DNA of 26,218 nucleotides from Verrucomicrobiales bacterium (GCA_028293365.1 JAQGOX010000368.1:1-26218); one strand, 5' to 3'; counted from the stretch's first letter, positions 17,089 to 25,385 are shown. Notes: generated from the letters alone by a model not told the origin. Translations and numbers: made by a program.

Positions 17089-17162
17089 TGTCCGATGGTG
17101 TAACGGTAGCACAAGGCCCTTTGGAGGCTTTTGTCATGGTTCGAATCCATGTCGGACAGCCA
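17089..17162 (+). tRNA. tRNA-Gln (anticodon TTG), CCA encoded
   Basis: All four arms fold by hand. The acceptor stem is TGTCCGA/TCGGACA with discriminator G and a genomic CCA. The D-arm is GTGT/GCAC with a seven-base loop, the anticodon stem AGGCC/GGCTT (one G-T pair) carries loop CTTTGGA, and the T-arm is CATGG-TTCGAAT-CCATG. The anticodon TTG is at 17121-17123 and reads CAA/CAG. The weak U1-A72 first pair is a known identity element for glutaminyl-tRNA synthetase. Length is 74 bases including CCA. Confidence 0.97.
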
Positions 17163-17403
17163 CTTTGATCTTCAACCGGTTAATAACCTCAAATTCGAAT
17201 CCGGGCATGAAGCGATTATTGGGACCAATAACGAGCAACGGACCACAAGATCGGCATCAGGAACCCAATCGCCGCCGGCCAGCCACATCGTTCCGCATTG
17301 TTTCTCATTAGAAACCCGGTAACACATGCAAAGAACGCAGTAAACCGGGTGCCGCGGGATTCGTAATTTAGAGTTTAACGGTTCCTTTTCTTTTCAACAG
17401 GCG
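17163..17403. other. Non-coding gap with small dyads
   Basis: No plausible gene was seen in these 241 bases. Two inverted repeats are present: 17216-17231 (TTATTGG, GA, CCAATAA), which is operator-like rather than a hairpin because of its two-base centre, and a seven-base ACCCGGT/ACCGGGT pair within about 17313-17350. A terminator for tRNA-Gln was not identified. Confidence 0.35.
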
Positions 17404-17964
17404 CTAACGGAGCGCCGAAGGGGTCGATTCGCTTTTCAGAAGAGATTGCGCGAACCTGTTAAAAGGCTCTTCAAGCAGCATTTCAGGATGATCTCCTCCG
17501 TCGGTCATGAAATGGCTGCGAGCCCGAATAATTGTAGTGTAGAGAATCTCCCCCGTAACGACATCGACCACTTCCAGTTTGATCTCAACCTTATCCGGGA
17601 TGCCATTCCACTCGGTCGGATGATCCTCCCACTTAAGGATGGTAGGGAAAATCATGTACTGCGCCCGGGTCGTGCGCGCGCGATCCAAAGCGTCGGCGAA
17701 TAGTTCGTTATTCCTGCCGATAAAAACCGCCCCGGAAATTTTCGAGAATGCGGCTTTCAACTCGAGTCCAGTGCGGCGCCCTGAATCAAGCACGGGCTCT
17801 TTTTTATAAGTCGCATCCAGCGGCGTGCCGACGTAAATGCGAGTATCGCGGCGTACGTGAGGCCGGACGGCATTCGGATTGGAAGGAGTCTCTTCGGCGA
17901 GGTGCTGGCAACCGATGCAAAACAAAAATGAACAAAGGAGCGTAGGGAAAGAATAAGGAAACAT
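17404..17964 (-). CDS. Putative small lipoprotein, DUF4823-like
   Basis: A 186-aa protein whose first 19 residues form a hydrophobic leader ending in CIGC, a possible but imperfect lipobox (Cys at -3) with C19 as lipid attachment site. The mature part has alternating strands and helices, including RIYVGTPLDATYKKEP, an Ala/Arg-rich helix, YMIFPTILKWEDHP, and KVEIKLEVVDVVTGEILYT, which is the internal strand pattern of DUF4823/DUF4410-type envelope lipoproteins. No catalytic residues are evident and no function is known for these families. It stands alone, and its ATG lies 62 bases after a terminator-like hairpin on the same strand, so readthrough of that hairpin may control it. No good Shine-Dalgarno is visible. 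Coding is likely; the family is tentative. Confidence 0.72.
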   Translation of the reverse strand: MFPYSFPTLLCSFLFCIGCQHLAEETPSNPNAVRPHVRRDTRIYVGTPLDATYKKEPVLDSGRRTGLELKAAFSKISGAVFIGRNNELFADALDRARTTRAQYMIFPTILKWEDHPTEWNGIPDKVEIKLEVVDVVTGEILYTTIIRARSHFMTDGGDHPEMLLEEPFNRFAQSLLKSESTPSALR

Positions 17965-18025
17965 GGTTTAAGGCCGGCAATTGCCAGCGGGGAATACCCT
18001 ACTGGAAAATCTTGAAATAATAAAA

Positions 18026-18065
18026 GGAAAAAGGCGGCTCGCATAACACGAAAAACCGCCTTTCC
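18026..18065 (-). terminator. Terminator-like hairpin (minus strand)
   Basis: Read on the minus strand, AAAGGCGG pairs with CCGCCTTT over eight bases (18030-18037 with 18056-18063), with an 18-base loop. The stem is followed by TTCCTTTTATTATT, an interrupted T-rich tail. On the plus strand the tail is not T-rich, so the minus direction is preferred. No complete gene on that strand ends just before it, which implies it terminates a non-coding RNA or attenuates the downstream lipoprotein gene. Confidence 0.55.
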
Positions 18066-18190
18066 TTACAAGACCAGTGATTTCTCCCACTGCTTGTGCG
18101 TATCGGGCGGTCCTTTCGGAGAGCCCTGTCACGCTGAGAGAAGCTCGCTCAAACCGGGTCGCAGCGCCATCAGGAGAAGACCTGAATAAT
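18066..18190 (-). ncRNA. Candidate structured RNA or attenuated leader
   Basis: Several stem-loops lie directly before the minus-strand terminator. At 18068-18097 a ten-base stem (ACAAGCAGTG with CACTG and CTTGT, interrupted by a GT bulge) closes an eight-base loop. At 18105-18126 GGGC/GCCC and TCC/GGA helices, split by a small internal loop, are capped by GAAA on the minus strand, a stable GNRA tetraloop, which favours that strand. At 18170-18185 TCAGG/CCTGA encloses six bases. I do not recognise it as tmRNA, RNase P, SRP RNA or any riboswitch I know; 6S RNA cannot be excluded. The 5' boundary is unknown. Confidence 0.4.
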
Positions 18191-18504
18191 CGGAGTTCGT
18201 GGACCTGAGGGTGGCCTCACGAAAAGTGCGCGGTTGTTAGCCGGGGAACGAGGGATTCCAAAGCCTGCTCTTCGAAGTTCATCGTTCTGAATTCCAATGG
18301 CAGGCAACATATGGGTCGGTGAGCGGGAGGGTCGGGGCCAGAATTGAAATAAGGTTGGCCTCCTGACTTTTTTCGAAACCGGAGCCAGATAAGTAACGCG
18401 CCAAAAACGATTTGAATTTTTTCTTCGCAATGGAATCCAATTCCATTGTATTCTCGCCAAATCAATCCCGAGAAACAACGGCTCTGCCGATTTAACTATA
18501 GCGT
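18191..18504. other. Non-coding region upstream of the Gfo/Idh gene
   Basis: About 310 bases with no convincing gene. The only small frame with a protein-like look is a 21-codon minus-strand ORF at 18217-18282, without a clear ribosome binding site. The region should contain the Gfo/Idh promoter (plus) and the promoter of the structured RNA candidate (minus), but I could not place either with confidence. Confidence 0.35.
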
Positions 18505-19905
18505 ATGAAAACCAATTCGAACAAAACTACGGTTTCCCGCCGTCATTTTATCACCCGCACCGGCTTATTGGTCGGAACTGCGACACTTGGTTTCCCTTAT
18601 ATAGGGAAAGTCCTTGGTGCGAACGATCGCATTAATGTCGCCTGCATTGGCGTTGGCGGAAAAGGAGACAGCGACAGCAGCAATGCCGCGAAGGCGGGGG
18701 GCAATATCGTCGCCATTTGCGATGTCGATAAAAACACGCTCGACAAAAAAGCAAAACAATTTCCGGACGCAAAACGCTATCAGGATTATCGGAAATTGCT
18801 CGATGAAATGGGCAAAGATATCGATGCTGTGACTGTCTCGACTCCAGACCATAACCACGGAGTCGCATCCCTTCGCGCGATGAAAATGGGAAAACATTGC
18901 TTTACCCAGAAACCGCTGGTCCAAACGGTCAAGGAAGCGCGTGAAATGCGCAAGATCGCCGTCGAAAAGAAACTCGCGACTCAGATGGGAAATCAGGGAA
19001 GCGCTGAAGATGGTCTGCGCCGCGCGGTTGAAGTTGTGCATGCCGGTGTCATCGGCAATCCTCTCGAACTGCATGTCTGGTCGAACCGACCCATTTGGCC
19101 CCAAGGCCTGGCCCGCCCTGATGGCGAAGACAAGGTGCCGGAGAATTTGGACTGGGATGTTTGGCTGGGACCTGCGGCGTACCGTCCTTACAAAGAAAAA
19201 GTCTATCACACCTTCAATTGGCGTGGCTGGTACGATTTCGGTACCGGTGCATTAGGCGATATGGCCTGCCACACCGTTAACATGCCCTTCCGAGCCCTTA
19301 AACTTGGCTATCCAAACAAGGTCGAATGCGAACTTGCTTCACGGATGTACTCGGAAACCTTTGCAAAAACCTCGCGCCTCCGCTACGAATTTCCGGAACG
19401 CGAAGGTCTTCCTCCCGTGAAGTTCTGGTGGTACGATGGCAGTCCGAATGATGCACTAAAACCACTTCGCCCCGGCGGTGATGGTGTGAAAGAAATCTAT
19501 GCGACGCTGGGCAACCTGCCAACCAGTGGCGCTCTAATTATAGGCGAAAAAGGAAAAGTATTCTCTCCGGATGACTATGGCGCCAAGTTCCTTGTCGCGA
19601 TGAAGGGTGAACAAAAGTTCATTTCGGGAGATATGCATGAAGCGTGCAAGGATGTTCCAAAAACGATTCCTCGTTCGCCGGGGCATGTGGAAGAATGGTT
19701 CCAGATGATGAAAGACGGCACTCCCGCTTATTCGAACTTCGACATCGCCGCTTATTTGACCGAAATTATTCTACTCGGAGCGGTTGCCTCCCGCGTGGGT
19801 GAAGGTCGTCCGATGGAATGGGATGGGCCCAATATGAAATCACCGAATCTACCCGAAGCCGCGCGCTTCGTGAGCCGCGAAAACCGGCCTGGATGGGAAG
19901 CGTAA
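18505..19905 (+). CDS. Tat-exported Gfo/Idh/MocA family oxidoreductase
   Basis: A 466-aa protein with a twin-arginine signal (SRRHFITRTGLLVGTATLGF, residues 11-30), so it is exported with its nucleotide cofactor bound. The Rossmann part shows CIGVGGKG (47-54), ICDVD (71-75) and STPDHNHG (112-119). The family's catalytic EKP motif appears as TQKPL (134-138) with Lys 136 retained and Glu replaced by Gln, which is common in the exported branch. The C-terminal domain has DFGTGALGDMACH ending at the likely active-site His 256. These enzymes oxidise or reduce sugars or cyclitols with NAD(P). A transcription terminator follows, so it is probably monocistronic, with the ThuA-like gene next on the same strand. 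The substrate is unknown. Confidence 0.94.
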   Translation: MKTNSNKTTVSRRHFITRTGLLVGTATLGFPYIGKVLGANDRINVACIGVGGKGDSDSSNAAKAGGNIVAICDVDKNTLDKKAKQFPDAKRYQDYRKLLDEMGKDIDAVTVSTPDHNHGVASLRAMKMGKHCFTQKPLVQTVKEAREMRKIAVEKKLATQMGNQGSAEDGLRRAVEVVHAGVIGNPLELHVWSNRPIWPQGLARPDGEDKVPENLDWDVWLGPAAYRPYKEKVYHTFNWRGWYDFGTGALGDMACHTVNMPFRALKLGYPNKVECELASRMYSETFAKTSRLRYEFPEREGLPPVKFWWYDGSPNDALKPLRPGGDGVKEIYATLGNLPTSGALIIGEKGKVFSPDDYGAKFLVAMKGEQKFISGDMHEACKDVPKTIPRSPGHVEEWFQMMKDGTPAYSNFDIAAYLTEIILLGAVASRVGEGRPMEWDGPNMKSPNLPEAARFVSRENRPGWEA

Positions 19906-19935
19906 ATTAGCCCCTCAAAGGGACCAAACCGCCAT

Positions 19936-19973
19936 CGGGTAGCGCGATTCAACCGGACGCGCTACCCGTTTTA
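19936..19973 (+). terminator. Rho-independent terminator of the Gfo/Idh gene
   Basis: A perfect 11-base stem, CGGGTAGCGCG with CGCGCTACCCG, encloses an 11-base loop and is followed by TTTTAGTT. It begins 30 bases after the stop codon. Confidence 0.88.
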
Positions 19974-20041
19974 GTTGGCAATGCCGCCTTATTGGATCGG
20001 TTCAACCGTTTCGTCGTCGATTCAACTTTTCTAAAATTGTT
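19974..20041 (+). promoter_or_regulatory. Upstream region of the ThuA-like gene
   Basis: An 11-base palindrome CGGTTCAACCG lies at 19998-20008, a possible operator. TAAAAT at 20032-20037 resembles a -10 box but is only five bases from the ATG, so it would imply an almost leaderless message; it may be chance. Confidence 0.3.
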
Positions 20042-20938
20042 ATGAGAACCCTTTTTGCCCAATTCACTTTTTTCCTCTGCATTCTTTCAGTATCCGCTCG
20101 AGAAATTCGTGTACTGATTTGGGATGAACAACAGCCCGCGCAGAAACAAATTTACACGAACTTTCTCGGAAATCAGATAGCCGAAAGTCTCAAGGGAAAC
20201 GCTCAACTGTCGGTGAAAACCGCCAAACTTGCAGACCCTGAACAAGGGATTTCGGCAGAGTCCATCGATCAGTGTGATGTCCTGATCTGGTGGGGTCATG
20301 TGAGAAATGGCGAGGTGGATCCGGCCAGAGCGGCTCATATTGTAGATCGAATAAAACAAGGGAAACTTTCATTAATAGCGCTGCATTCGGCTCATTGGTC
20401 TGAGCCATTCGTGCAGGCGATGCGTGAACGCACTCGTGAGGATGCTCCAAAGCATGTCCCGGCCGGTGTACGCAACGTAAAATTCGAATATAAAACACCA
20501 GAGCGTTTCAAAGTGCCAAAAATCGACGACCCTTTAACCCCCAGTTATCAACTGAAAACCGGTGCGGACGGCACCGCGATCATTGAAGTAACTTATCCAA
20601 ATTGCGTTTTTCCCTCATTTCGACCGGATGGAGCTCCCGGCCACTTGACCACGCTTCTGCCGAAACATCCAATCGCAAACGGGGTTCCTCTACATTTCGA
20701 GGTTCCCCACACTGAAATGTATAACGAACCTTTTCATGTGCCCACGCCTGATGAAGTGATTTTCGAGGAACGGTGGGACAAAGGTGAGCACTTTCGCAGC
20801 GGCTGTGTTTGGAACGTGGGTAAAGGCAAGGTCTTTTATTTCCGGCCTGGTCATGAAACCTTCGATGTTTACCTTCAACCTGTGACGCTGAAGATCATTG
20901 CCAACGCCGTTGATTGGCTCGGTGGCCAATCACTATAA
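20042..20938 (+). CDS. ThuA-like domain protein, exported
   Basis: A 298-aa protein with a signal sequence (residues 1-19, ending VSAR). The rest matches the ThuA family, which has a class I glutamine amidotransferase-like fold: IRVLIWDEQ (22-30), DVLIWWGH (79-86), LIALHSAHWSEPF (111-123), HTEMYNEPF (223-231) and FYFRPGHETF (265-274). In rhizobia ThuA acts with ThuB, a Gfo/Idh dehydrogenase, in oxidation of trehalose and related disaccharides at C3. Here a Gfo/Idh gene is immediately upstream on the same strand, separated by a terminator. A role on keto-sugars in the periplasm is an inference. It is convergent with the pentaheme cytochrome, 16 bases apart. Confidence 0.9.
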   Translation: MRTLFAQFTFFLCILSVSAREIRVLIWDEQQPAQKQIYTNFLGNQIAESLKGNAQLSVKTAKLADPEQGISAESIDQCDVLIWWGHVRNGEVDPARAAHIVDRIKQGKLSLIALHSAHWSEPFVQAMRERTREDAPKHVPAGVRNVKFEYKTPERFKVPKIDDPLTPSYQLKTGADGTAIIEVTYPNCVFPSFRPDGAPGHLTTLLPKHPIANGVPLHFEVPHTEMYNEPFHVPTPDEVIFEERWDKGEHFRSGCVWNVGKGKVFYFRPGHETFDVYLQPVTLKIIANAVDWLGGQSL

Positions 20939-20954
20939 GGCTGCCGAAGTACGC

Positions 20955-22970
20955 CTACTGGTTCGGGGGAGGGGGCATTTTCTCTCCGAGACGGAGGTAC
21001 TGCCAGATCGCTTCGCGCTGTTTCAATCCATCACCATCATAAATGTCAGCCAATGGACTTTTACCCTCTTCATCGAAATAAACCGGCATTTTGGTGGTTG
21101 GGTCGATCGACAGAGGATTGCGCACCCATCGATGGAAATAGGGTTTGAGCAGTCGCCTGCCGCTGTAGGCAAAGTTAATCCCGGCACTTTCGAAGACCTG
21201 CGTTGCGCCGAAGTCGCCGACACTATGGCATGAAATGCAGGAGAATCCTCCAACTGCGGAAATCAATTTTTGGCCGACCTTTGCCGCCTCCTGGTCTATG
21301 GGAGGTTCTTCAGCGGTTTTGGGCGGATAACCATTCAGTTCTGCAAGACCCTCTGCCATGATTGTCGCGTATTTCGCAAATGCTGGCATGCGCGCCTCCA
21401 ACCACGGCCGAGGTTTATATTTTATTTCACCCGCGATGAATGCTTGAGACCATTCAGGCTGAAGCTTTCCACCGAGAATTTCAAACGCTGGAAAGCCCTC
21501 AAATTTACCGTGGCACTCCACGCAATTAAGGATCCGCGAATAACGCTGTGCAAATTCGGCAGGCACATGCCGGGAGAGGGCGGATTTGTCTTTGGTGCCA
21601 AAAGCCTGCAGGGCCGCCCTCTGTTCTTCAGAAAATGCATAATAGGGGGCGTTTCCGGCGGCCTCCGGCGTGGAGGCGAGGCATCCTTGCTTCGATGCGG
21701 GTAAGTTTAATTCCGTAAAAGACTTCGCCTTGAGTTCGGACTTCAGCGATGAGCTATGGCAGTTCAAACAGCCACTCGTCATCACAAGCTTTCGACCAGA
21801 TTCGATGCGCGCCGAATTGGCTTCCGATATGGTTCTGTCGCCTGGTTCAATGGCTGCTCCATTACTGGTAACGAATGCCGCAAGCTGTGTTGCTTCATCG
21901 TCGCTCAGTTTGAAATTTGGCATTCGAATCCATTCGTAAAAAGCGCTGGGCTTCAATAGAAATTCCTTCAAAGCACCCGAGGCGAACTTTCGTCGAACCT
22001 CTTTGATTGGAATTTTTGTTTCAGCGGCTTCAGTCGCATCGGGCGGTTGGTGGCAGGCGACGCAATGCAGATTCTCAAAAAGCTTTTTCCCGGACTCGAC
22101 GTCGGTTGCGCCGAAGGTCTCCGCTTTTAAATTATCCGATGTCCGAAGGCTCGCGAGGAAAGCGGCGGCGGCCTGTGCGTTTTCTTTCGCATCCGATCCA
22201 TGGAAAATCTGAGGCATGCGAGCGACGGTTCGATGCGCCGCCGGGTTTGCAATCCAACTCGCCATCCAGGCTTCGTTGCGCCTGGAACCGATCCCATCAA
22301 AATTAGGCGCGTCCATTTGCAACTCGGGGATTGCGGAAGCGCCCGCTCCAGTTTCATGACAACGCGCACAGCGGAACTCAGCAACGAGCTCACGCCCGCG
22401 GTACGCCTGCAAACTCCTCGTCAATTCTGGCGTCGCCGCGTAAGTCAGCGCCGAATTGGGCAGAGGCGTCATCATGGTGTTCGGTCCTTTGGGAGCCCAA
22501 TACAGTCGAAGCTGACCGGTCCCTTCCGAAGTGCTCGTGAAGCGAGCCACAATAACATTCTTGCCTTTGTTCAGGCGAATTGACTTGCTCGATGGAGTCG
22601 TTTGACCTTTTCCAGAGGCGGTCAGGATTTCCGTTCCGTTTACTTCCAGCTTCAGATCCCCGTTCAGATCTGCCTGAAATGAGTATTCACTCCGCAACTC
22701 CAAATCGAGCATTCCCGACCAGACCGCTGTGAACTTGCCAGTCGGCAAAAATGGGGTTGGCGATTCGCCTTTACCAACGAACAACCAGGCATTGGGAAGC
22801 ACCGCCAAATCGGAGATACCACCATCGGTCGAAAATGTTACAGCAAGGCCACTATTCGTTTTCAACGCTTCCTGAGCATGGCATGGAAGGGCAAAAGCCC
22901 ACAAAACCAGAGCAAACATCTGGAAAAATGGACGGTTAACCTGATCTTTTAGCACACTAAACACTTTCAT
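20955..22970 (-). CDS. Pentaheme c-type cytochrome with N-terminal PA14-like domain
   Basis: The ATG at 22970 gives 671 aa with a signal sequence ending near CHAQE (residue 34); an upstream TTG at 23036 would add 22 residues that bury the signal and is not favoured. Residues 40-165 resemble a PA14-type carbohydrate-binding beta-barrel (SEYSFQADLNGDLKLEVNG). Five CXXCH heme sites follow: C201-H205, C303-H307, C401-H405, C483-H487 and C578-H582. RMPQ, RMPN, RMPA and KMPV segments after four of them supply likely axial Met ligands, as in class I cytochromes c. It is thus an exported multiheme electron carrier that might also bind a glycan. It ends 16 bases from the ThuA-like stop and starts opposite a DUF1501 gene. 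Confidence 0.92.
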   Translation of the reverse strand: MKVFSVLKDQVNRPFFQMFALVLWAFALPCHAQEALKTNSGLAVTFSTDGGISDLAVLPNAWLFVGKGESPTPFLPTGKFTAVWSGMLDLELRSEYSFQADLNGDLKLEVNGTEILTASGKGQTTPSSKSIRLNKGKNVIVARFTSTSEGTGQLRLYWAPKGPNTMMTPLPNSALTYAATPELTRSLQAYRGRELVAEFRCARCHETGAGASAIPELQMDAPNFDGIGSRRNEAWMASWIANPAAHRTVARMPQIFHGSDAKENAQAAAAFLASLRTSDNLKAETFGATDVESGKKLFENLHCVACHQPPDATEAAETKIPIKEVRRKFASGALKEFLLKPSAFYEWIRMPNFKLSDDEATQLAAFVTSNGAAIEPGDRTISEANSARIESGRKLVMTSGCLNCHSSSLKSELKAKSFTELNLPASKQGCLASTPEAAGNAPYYAFSEEQRAALQAFGTKDKSALSRHVPAEFAQRYSRILNCVECHGKFEGFPAFEILGGKLQPEWSQAFIAGEIKYKPRPWLEARMPAFAKYATIMAEGLAELNGYPPKTAEEPPIDQEAAKVGQKLISAVGGFSCISCHSVGDFGATQVFESAGINFAYSGRRLLKPYFHRWVRNPLSIDPTTKMPVYFDEEGKSPLADIYDGDGLKQREAIWQYLRLGEKMPPPPNQ

Positions 22971-23085
22971 TTTCGCTGGCAGATTAAGTGAATTTGCAAG
23001 TCGGTCAAGCCGGGCGCAGGTAGAGATGCGAACCAAGCTGAATTCATGGTTAAGAAATCCATTTTTTTACGGATCAAGTTTTGCT
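22971..23085. promoter_or_regulatory. Divergent promoter region, cytochrome / DUF1501
   Basis: With the start codons preferred here, 115 bases separate the cytochrome (leftward) from the DUF1501 gene (rightward), enough for two promoters. If the alternative starts (TTG 23036 and ATG 23026) were used the genes would overlap, which argues for the inner starts. No clear promoter boxes or operators were identified. Confidence 0.4.
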
Positions 23086-24540
23086 ATGTTTAAACCGATG
23101 CCTCACCACGAGCCACGATTGCAGGACGCGTTTCTCACGCGACGGGATTTCCTTTGTCGTTGCGGAATGGGAATGGGGGGACTAAGTCTCGCCGGTTTGT
23201 TTGGCCAAATCGGTCCCGTCAGCGCCATTGGAGCAGAGCCGGACCTTGTTAGTCCGCTTGCTCCTCGGCCGCCACAATTCGCGCCAAAAGCAAAACGAGT
23301 GATCCATTTTTTTCTAAATGGCGGACCTTCGCATATCGATACGTTCGATCCTAAACCAGCTCTGGAAAAATACGCGAACAAGCAGCTTCCGATCGCCAAT
23401 CTCCGGACCGAACGTAAAACCGGCGCCGCATTCCCCTCCCCCTTCAAATTCAAGAAATACGGGCAGAGCGGGATCGAAGTCAGTGAGCTTTTTCCGAAGA
23501 TTGCGGAGCATATCGACGATATTGCGGTAATCCGCTCGATGGAAGCGAACCTGCCAAATCATGAACCATCCCTGATGCTAATGAATTGCGGCGATGCGGT
23601 GATGAGCCGTCCCAGCGTGGGGTCCTGGGTGACATACGGATTGGGAACTGAGAATCAGAATTTACCAGGATTCATTGCCATGTGTCCGGGTGGCTACCCG
23701 ATCAAAGAAGCGGAAAACTGGCAGTCGGGATTCCTGCCTGGAGTGTTCCAGGGAACTTTCATCGATACCCAGCACACGAAGATCGAGAAACTCATTGAAC
23801 ACATTCGAAGCAGCTACGCATCGCTAAAGCAACAGCGTCAGCAATTGGATTTGTTGCACCAACTGAATGAAGAGCACCTGCATCGAAGAGCGCAGGATTC
23901 ACGCCTGGAAGCACGCATTCAATCGTTCGAACTGGCTTATCGAATGCAAATGGAAGCTGCTGATGTATTTGATATTTCGAAAGAGCCTGAGGCGGTGCGT
24001 GCGAGCTACGGCGAAGGAGTTCATGCGCGTCAGACTTTGATCGCGCGACGGTTGCTGGAGCGGGGCGTGCGCTTTGTTCAGCTTTGGCATGGGGCTGGCC
24101 AACCCTGGGATAATCACGATGATATTCAGCTGCACGCGAAGCTCGCGAAAGAGATCGACCAACCGATCGCAGCGCTACTCACCGATTTGAAGCAGCGCGG
24201 AATGCTTGAAGATACTTTGATTATATTCGGAGGCGAATTCGGACGGACACCGACTGTGGAACTGAATGATTCAGGATCGCAGAAAAAGGGACGCGATCAT
24301 AATCCTTACGGCTTCTCGATGTGGCTCGCCGGTGGTGGCGTTAAAGGGGGCACAGTTTATGGGGCGACCGATGAATTCGGATTTAAGGCTGTCGAAAACA
24401 AGGTTCATGTGCACGATCTCCACGCGACCGTTTTGCATCTGCTTGGATTCGATCACGAGAAATTCACTTACCGCTATGCAGGTCGCGATTTTCGACTTAC
24501 AGATGTCCAAGGAAATGTAGTGAAGGAAATACTCGCTTGA
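23086..24540 (+). CDS. DUF1501 family protein, Tat-exported (second copy)
   Basis: A 484-aa protein from ATG 23086; ATG 23098 is also possible, and ATG 23026 would add 20 residues. The Tat motif TRRDFLCRCGMGMGGLSLAG begins at about residue 18. Family motifs are FLNGGPSHIDTFDPKP (76-91), a WDNHDD segment, GGEFGRTP near residue 382 and KGRDHNPYGFSMWLAGGG near 400. It ends in a DFRLTDVQGNVVKEILA tail that is almost the same as that of the third copy at the right edge, so these two form a closer subgroup than the copy at 2589. No DUF1549/DUF1553 gene is directly beside it; a divergent multiheme cytochrome takes that position. Its stop overlaps the TTG start of the TPR gene. Confidence 0.94.
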   Translation: MFKPMPHHEPRLQDAFLTRRDFLCRCGMGMGGLSLAGLFGQIGPVSAIGAEPDLVSPLAPRPPQFAPKAKRVIHFFLNGGPSHIDTFDPKPALEKYANKQLPIANLRTERKTGAAFPSPFKFKKYGQSGIEVSELFPKIAEHIDDIAVIRSMEANLPNHEPSLMLMNCGDAVMSRPSVGSWVTYGLGTENQNLPGFIAMCPGGYPIKEAENWQSGFLPGVFQGTFIDTQHTKIEKLIEHIRSSYASLKQQRQQLDLLHQLNEEHLHRRAQDSRLEARIQSFELAYRMQMEAADVFDISKEPEAVRASYGEGVHARQTLIARRLLERGVRFVQLWHGAGQPWDNHDDIQLHAKLAKEIDQPIAALLTDLKQRGMLEDTLIIFGGEFGRTPTVELNDSGSQKKGRDHNPYGFSMWLAGGGVKGGTVYGATDEFGFKAVENKVHVHDLHATVLHLLGFDHEKFTYRYAGRDFRLTDVQGNVVKEILA

Positions 24541-25385
24541 ACAAAAACTATTTCACTGCCGTTACGCTCGGCACCGCGCTTATTCAATTCGCGGTGATTG
24601 GCGCGGAATCCTCCAAACCACTGATCGAACAAGCCAAGGAAGCTTACTCGCATCGAGATCCGGTCAAAGCACTCGAATTGGCCACGGCAGCAATTAAAGA
24701 AGAGCCGGCGAATGCCACCAATTTTTATGTGCGCGCGCAGATACTTGGATTGATTGGTAAAAAGGAAGAAGCAGTTACGAATTATTCCGCCGCGCTGAAT
24801 CGGGATGTTTTGTTCGCGGGCGCTTACGAAGCACGCGGGATCGAGCAGTTTAAGCTGGGTCGAGTCAAGGAATCGATCGAAGACTTTGATCGATTCATTG
24901 CTGTGGAACCGCGGCAGGGACCTTACCAATGGATGCGTGGGATTGCTCTTTATGAAGCAAAACGCTTTGCAGATGGGCAGAAGCAGTTCGAATCGCATCA
25001 AACTGTGAATCCAAATGATGTGGAGAATGCCGCGTGGCATTTTGCCTGTGTAGCGCGAAAGGAGGGATCGGAAGCGGCGCGTAAGAAGTTGCTACCGATC
25101 AAAGGCGATTCACGAGTGCCGCTGATGACGGTGTATGCATTGTATGGAGGCACGGCTACAACTGACGATGTCTTTAAGGCGGCAGAAGAGGGATCTCCTT
25201 CCCAGGACGAGATTCGCCCGCGCCTTTTTTACGCCAATTTTTACGTTGGGCTATACCTTGAAGCAATCCGAGACGAACGCGCTCTTGTGTATCTCCGCAA
25301 GGCCGCGGAGACCTATCGGATGGAGGGACCGATGGGGGATGTCGCACTGATCCACTACAAGCGGATCATGGCCAAAGGAAGTTGA
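24537..25385 (+). CDS. Exported TPR-repeat protein
   Basis: A 282-aa protein starting at TTG 24537, which overlaps the preceding stop (TTGA), with AAGGAA as ribosome binding site 11 bases upstream. The first 22 residues are a signal sequence ending VIGAE. About three tetratricopeptide repeats cover residues 28-135 (KEAYSHRDPVKALELATAAI, then A-x-x-x-G-x-x-E-A pairs such as ILGLIGKKEEAVTNYSAAL and EQFKLGRVKESIEDFDRFI), with further helices to the end. TPR proteins bind other proteins; overlap with DUF1501 suggests it serves that exported protein in the periplasm. It has no catalytic motif. No ATG near the 5' end would keep the signal sequence, which supports the TTG. Confidence 0.86.
   Translation: MNKNYFTAVTLGTALIQFAVIGAESSKPLIEQAKEAYSHRDPVKALELATAAIKEEPANATNFYVRAQILGLIGKKEEAVTNYSAALNRDVLFAGAYEARGIEQFKLGRVKESIEDFDRFIAVEPRQGPYQWMRGIALYEAKRFADGQKQFESHQTVNPNDVENAAWHFACVARKEGSEAARKKLLPIKGDSRVPLMTVYALYGGTATTDDVFKAAEEGSPSQDEIRPRLFYANFYVGLYLEAIRDERALVYLRKAAETYRMEGPMGDVALIHYKRIMAKGS

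Noticed and set aside
17192..17202. Second copy of TTCGAATCC after tRNA-Gln, resembling an attachment-site repeat
   Set aside because: The match to the T-loop is only about ten bases of a very common motif and no integrase or mobile gene is present.
17404..17703. Plus-strand frames overlapping the putative lipoprotein
   Set aside because: They are shorter, lack a signal sequence or domain, and the minus-strand frame has leader and strand patterns expected of an envelope protein.
18135..18170. GGCGCTGCGACCC on the minus strand, resembling the core of an S-adenosylhomocysteine riboswitch
   Set aside because: The flanking helices and the later conserved segment were not found, and the downstream gene is unrelated to methionine metabolism.
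18217..18282. 21-codon minus-strand ORF starting MNFEEQALES
   Set aside because: It has no clear ribosome binding site, no similarity I recognise, and lies in a region with RNA-like structure; kept only as a note.
18565..19209. 214-codon minus-strand frame
   Set aside because: Antisense shadow of the Gfo/Idh gene, whose Rossmann and catalytic motifs are clear.
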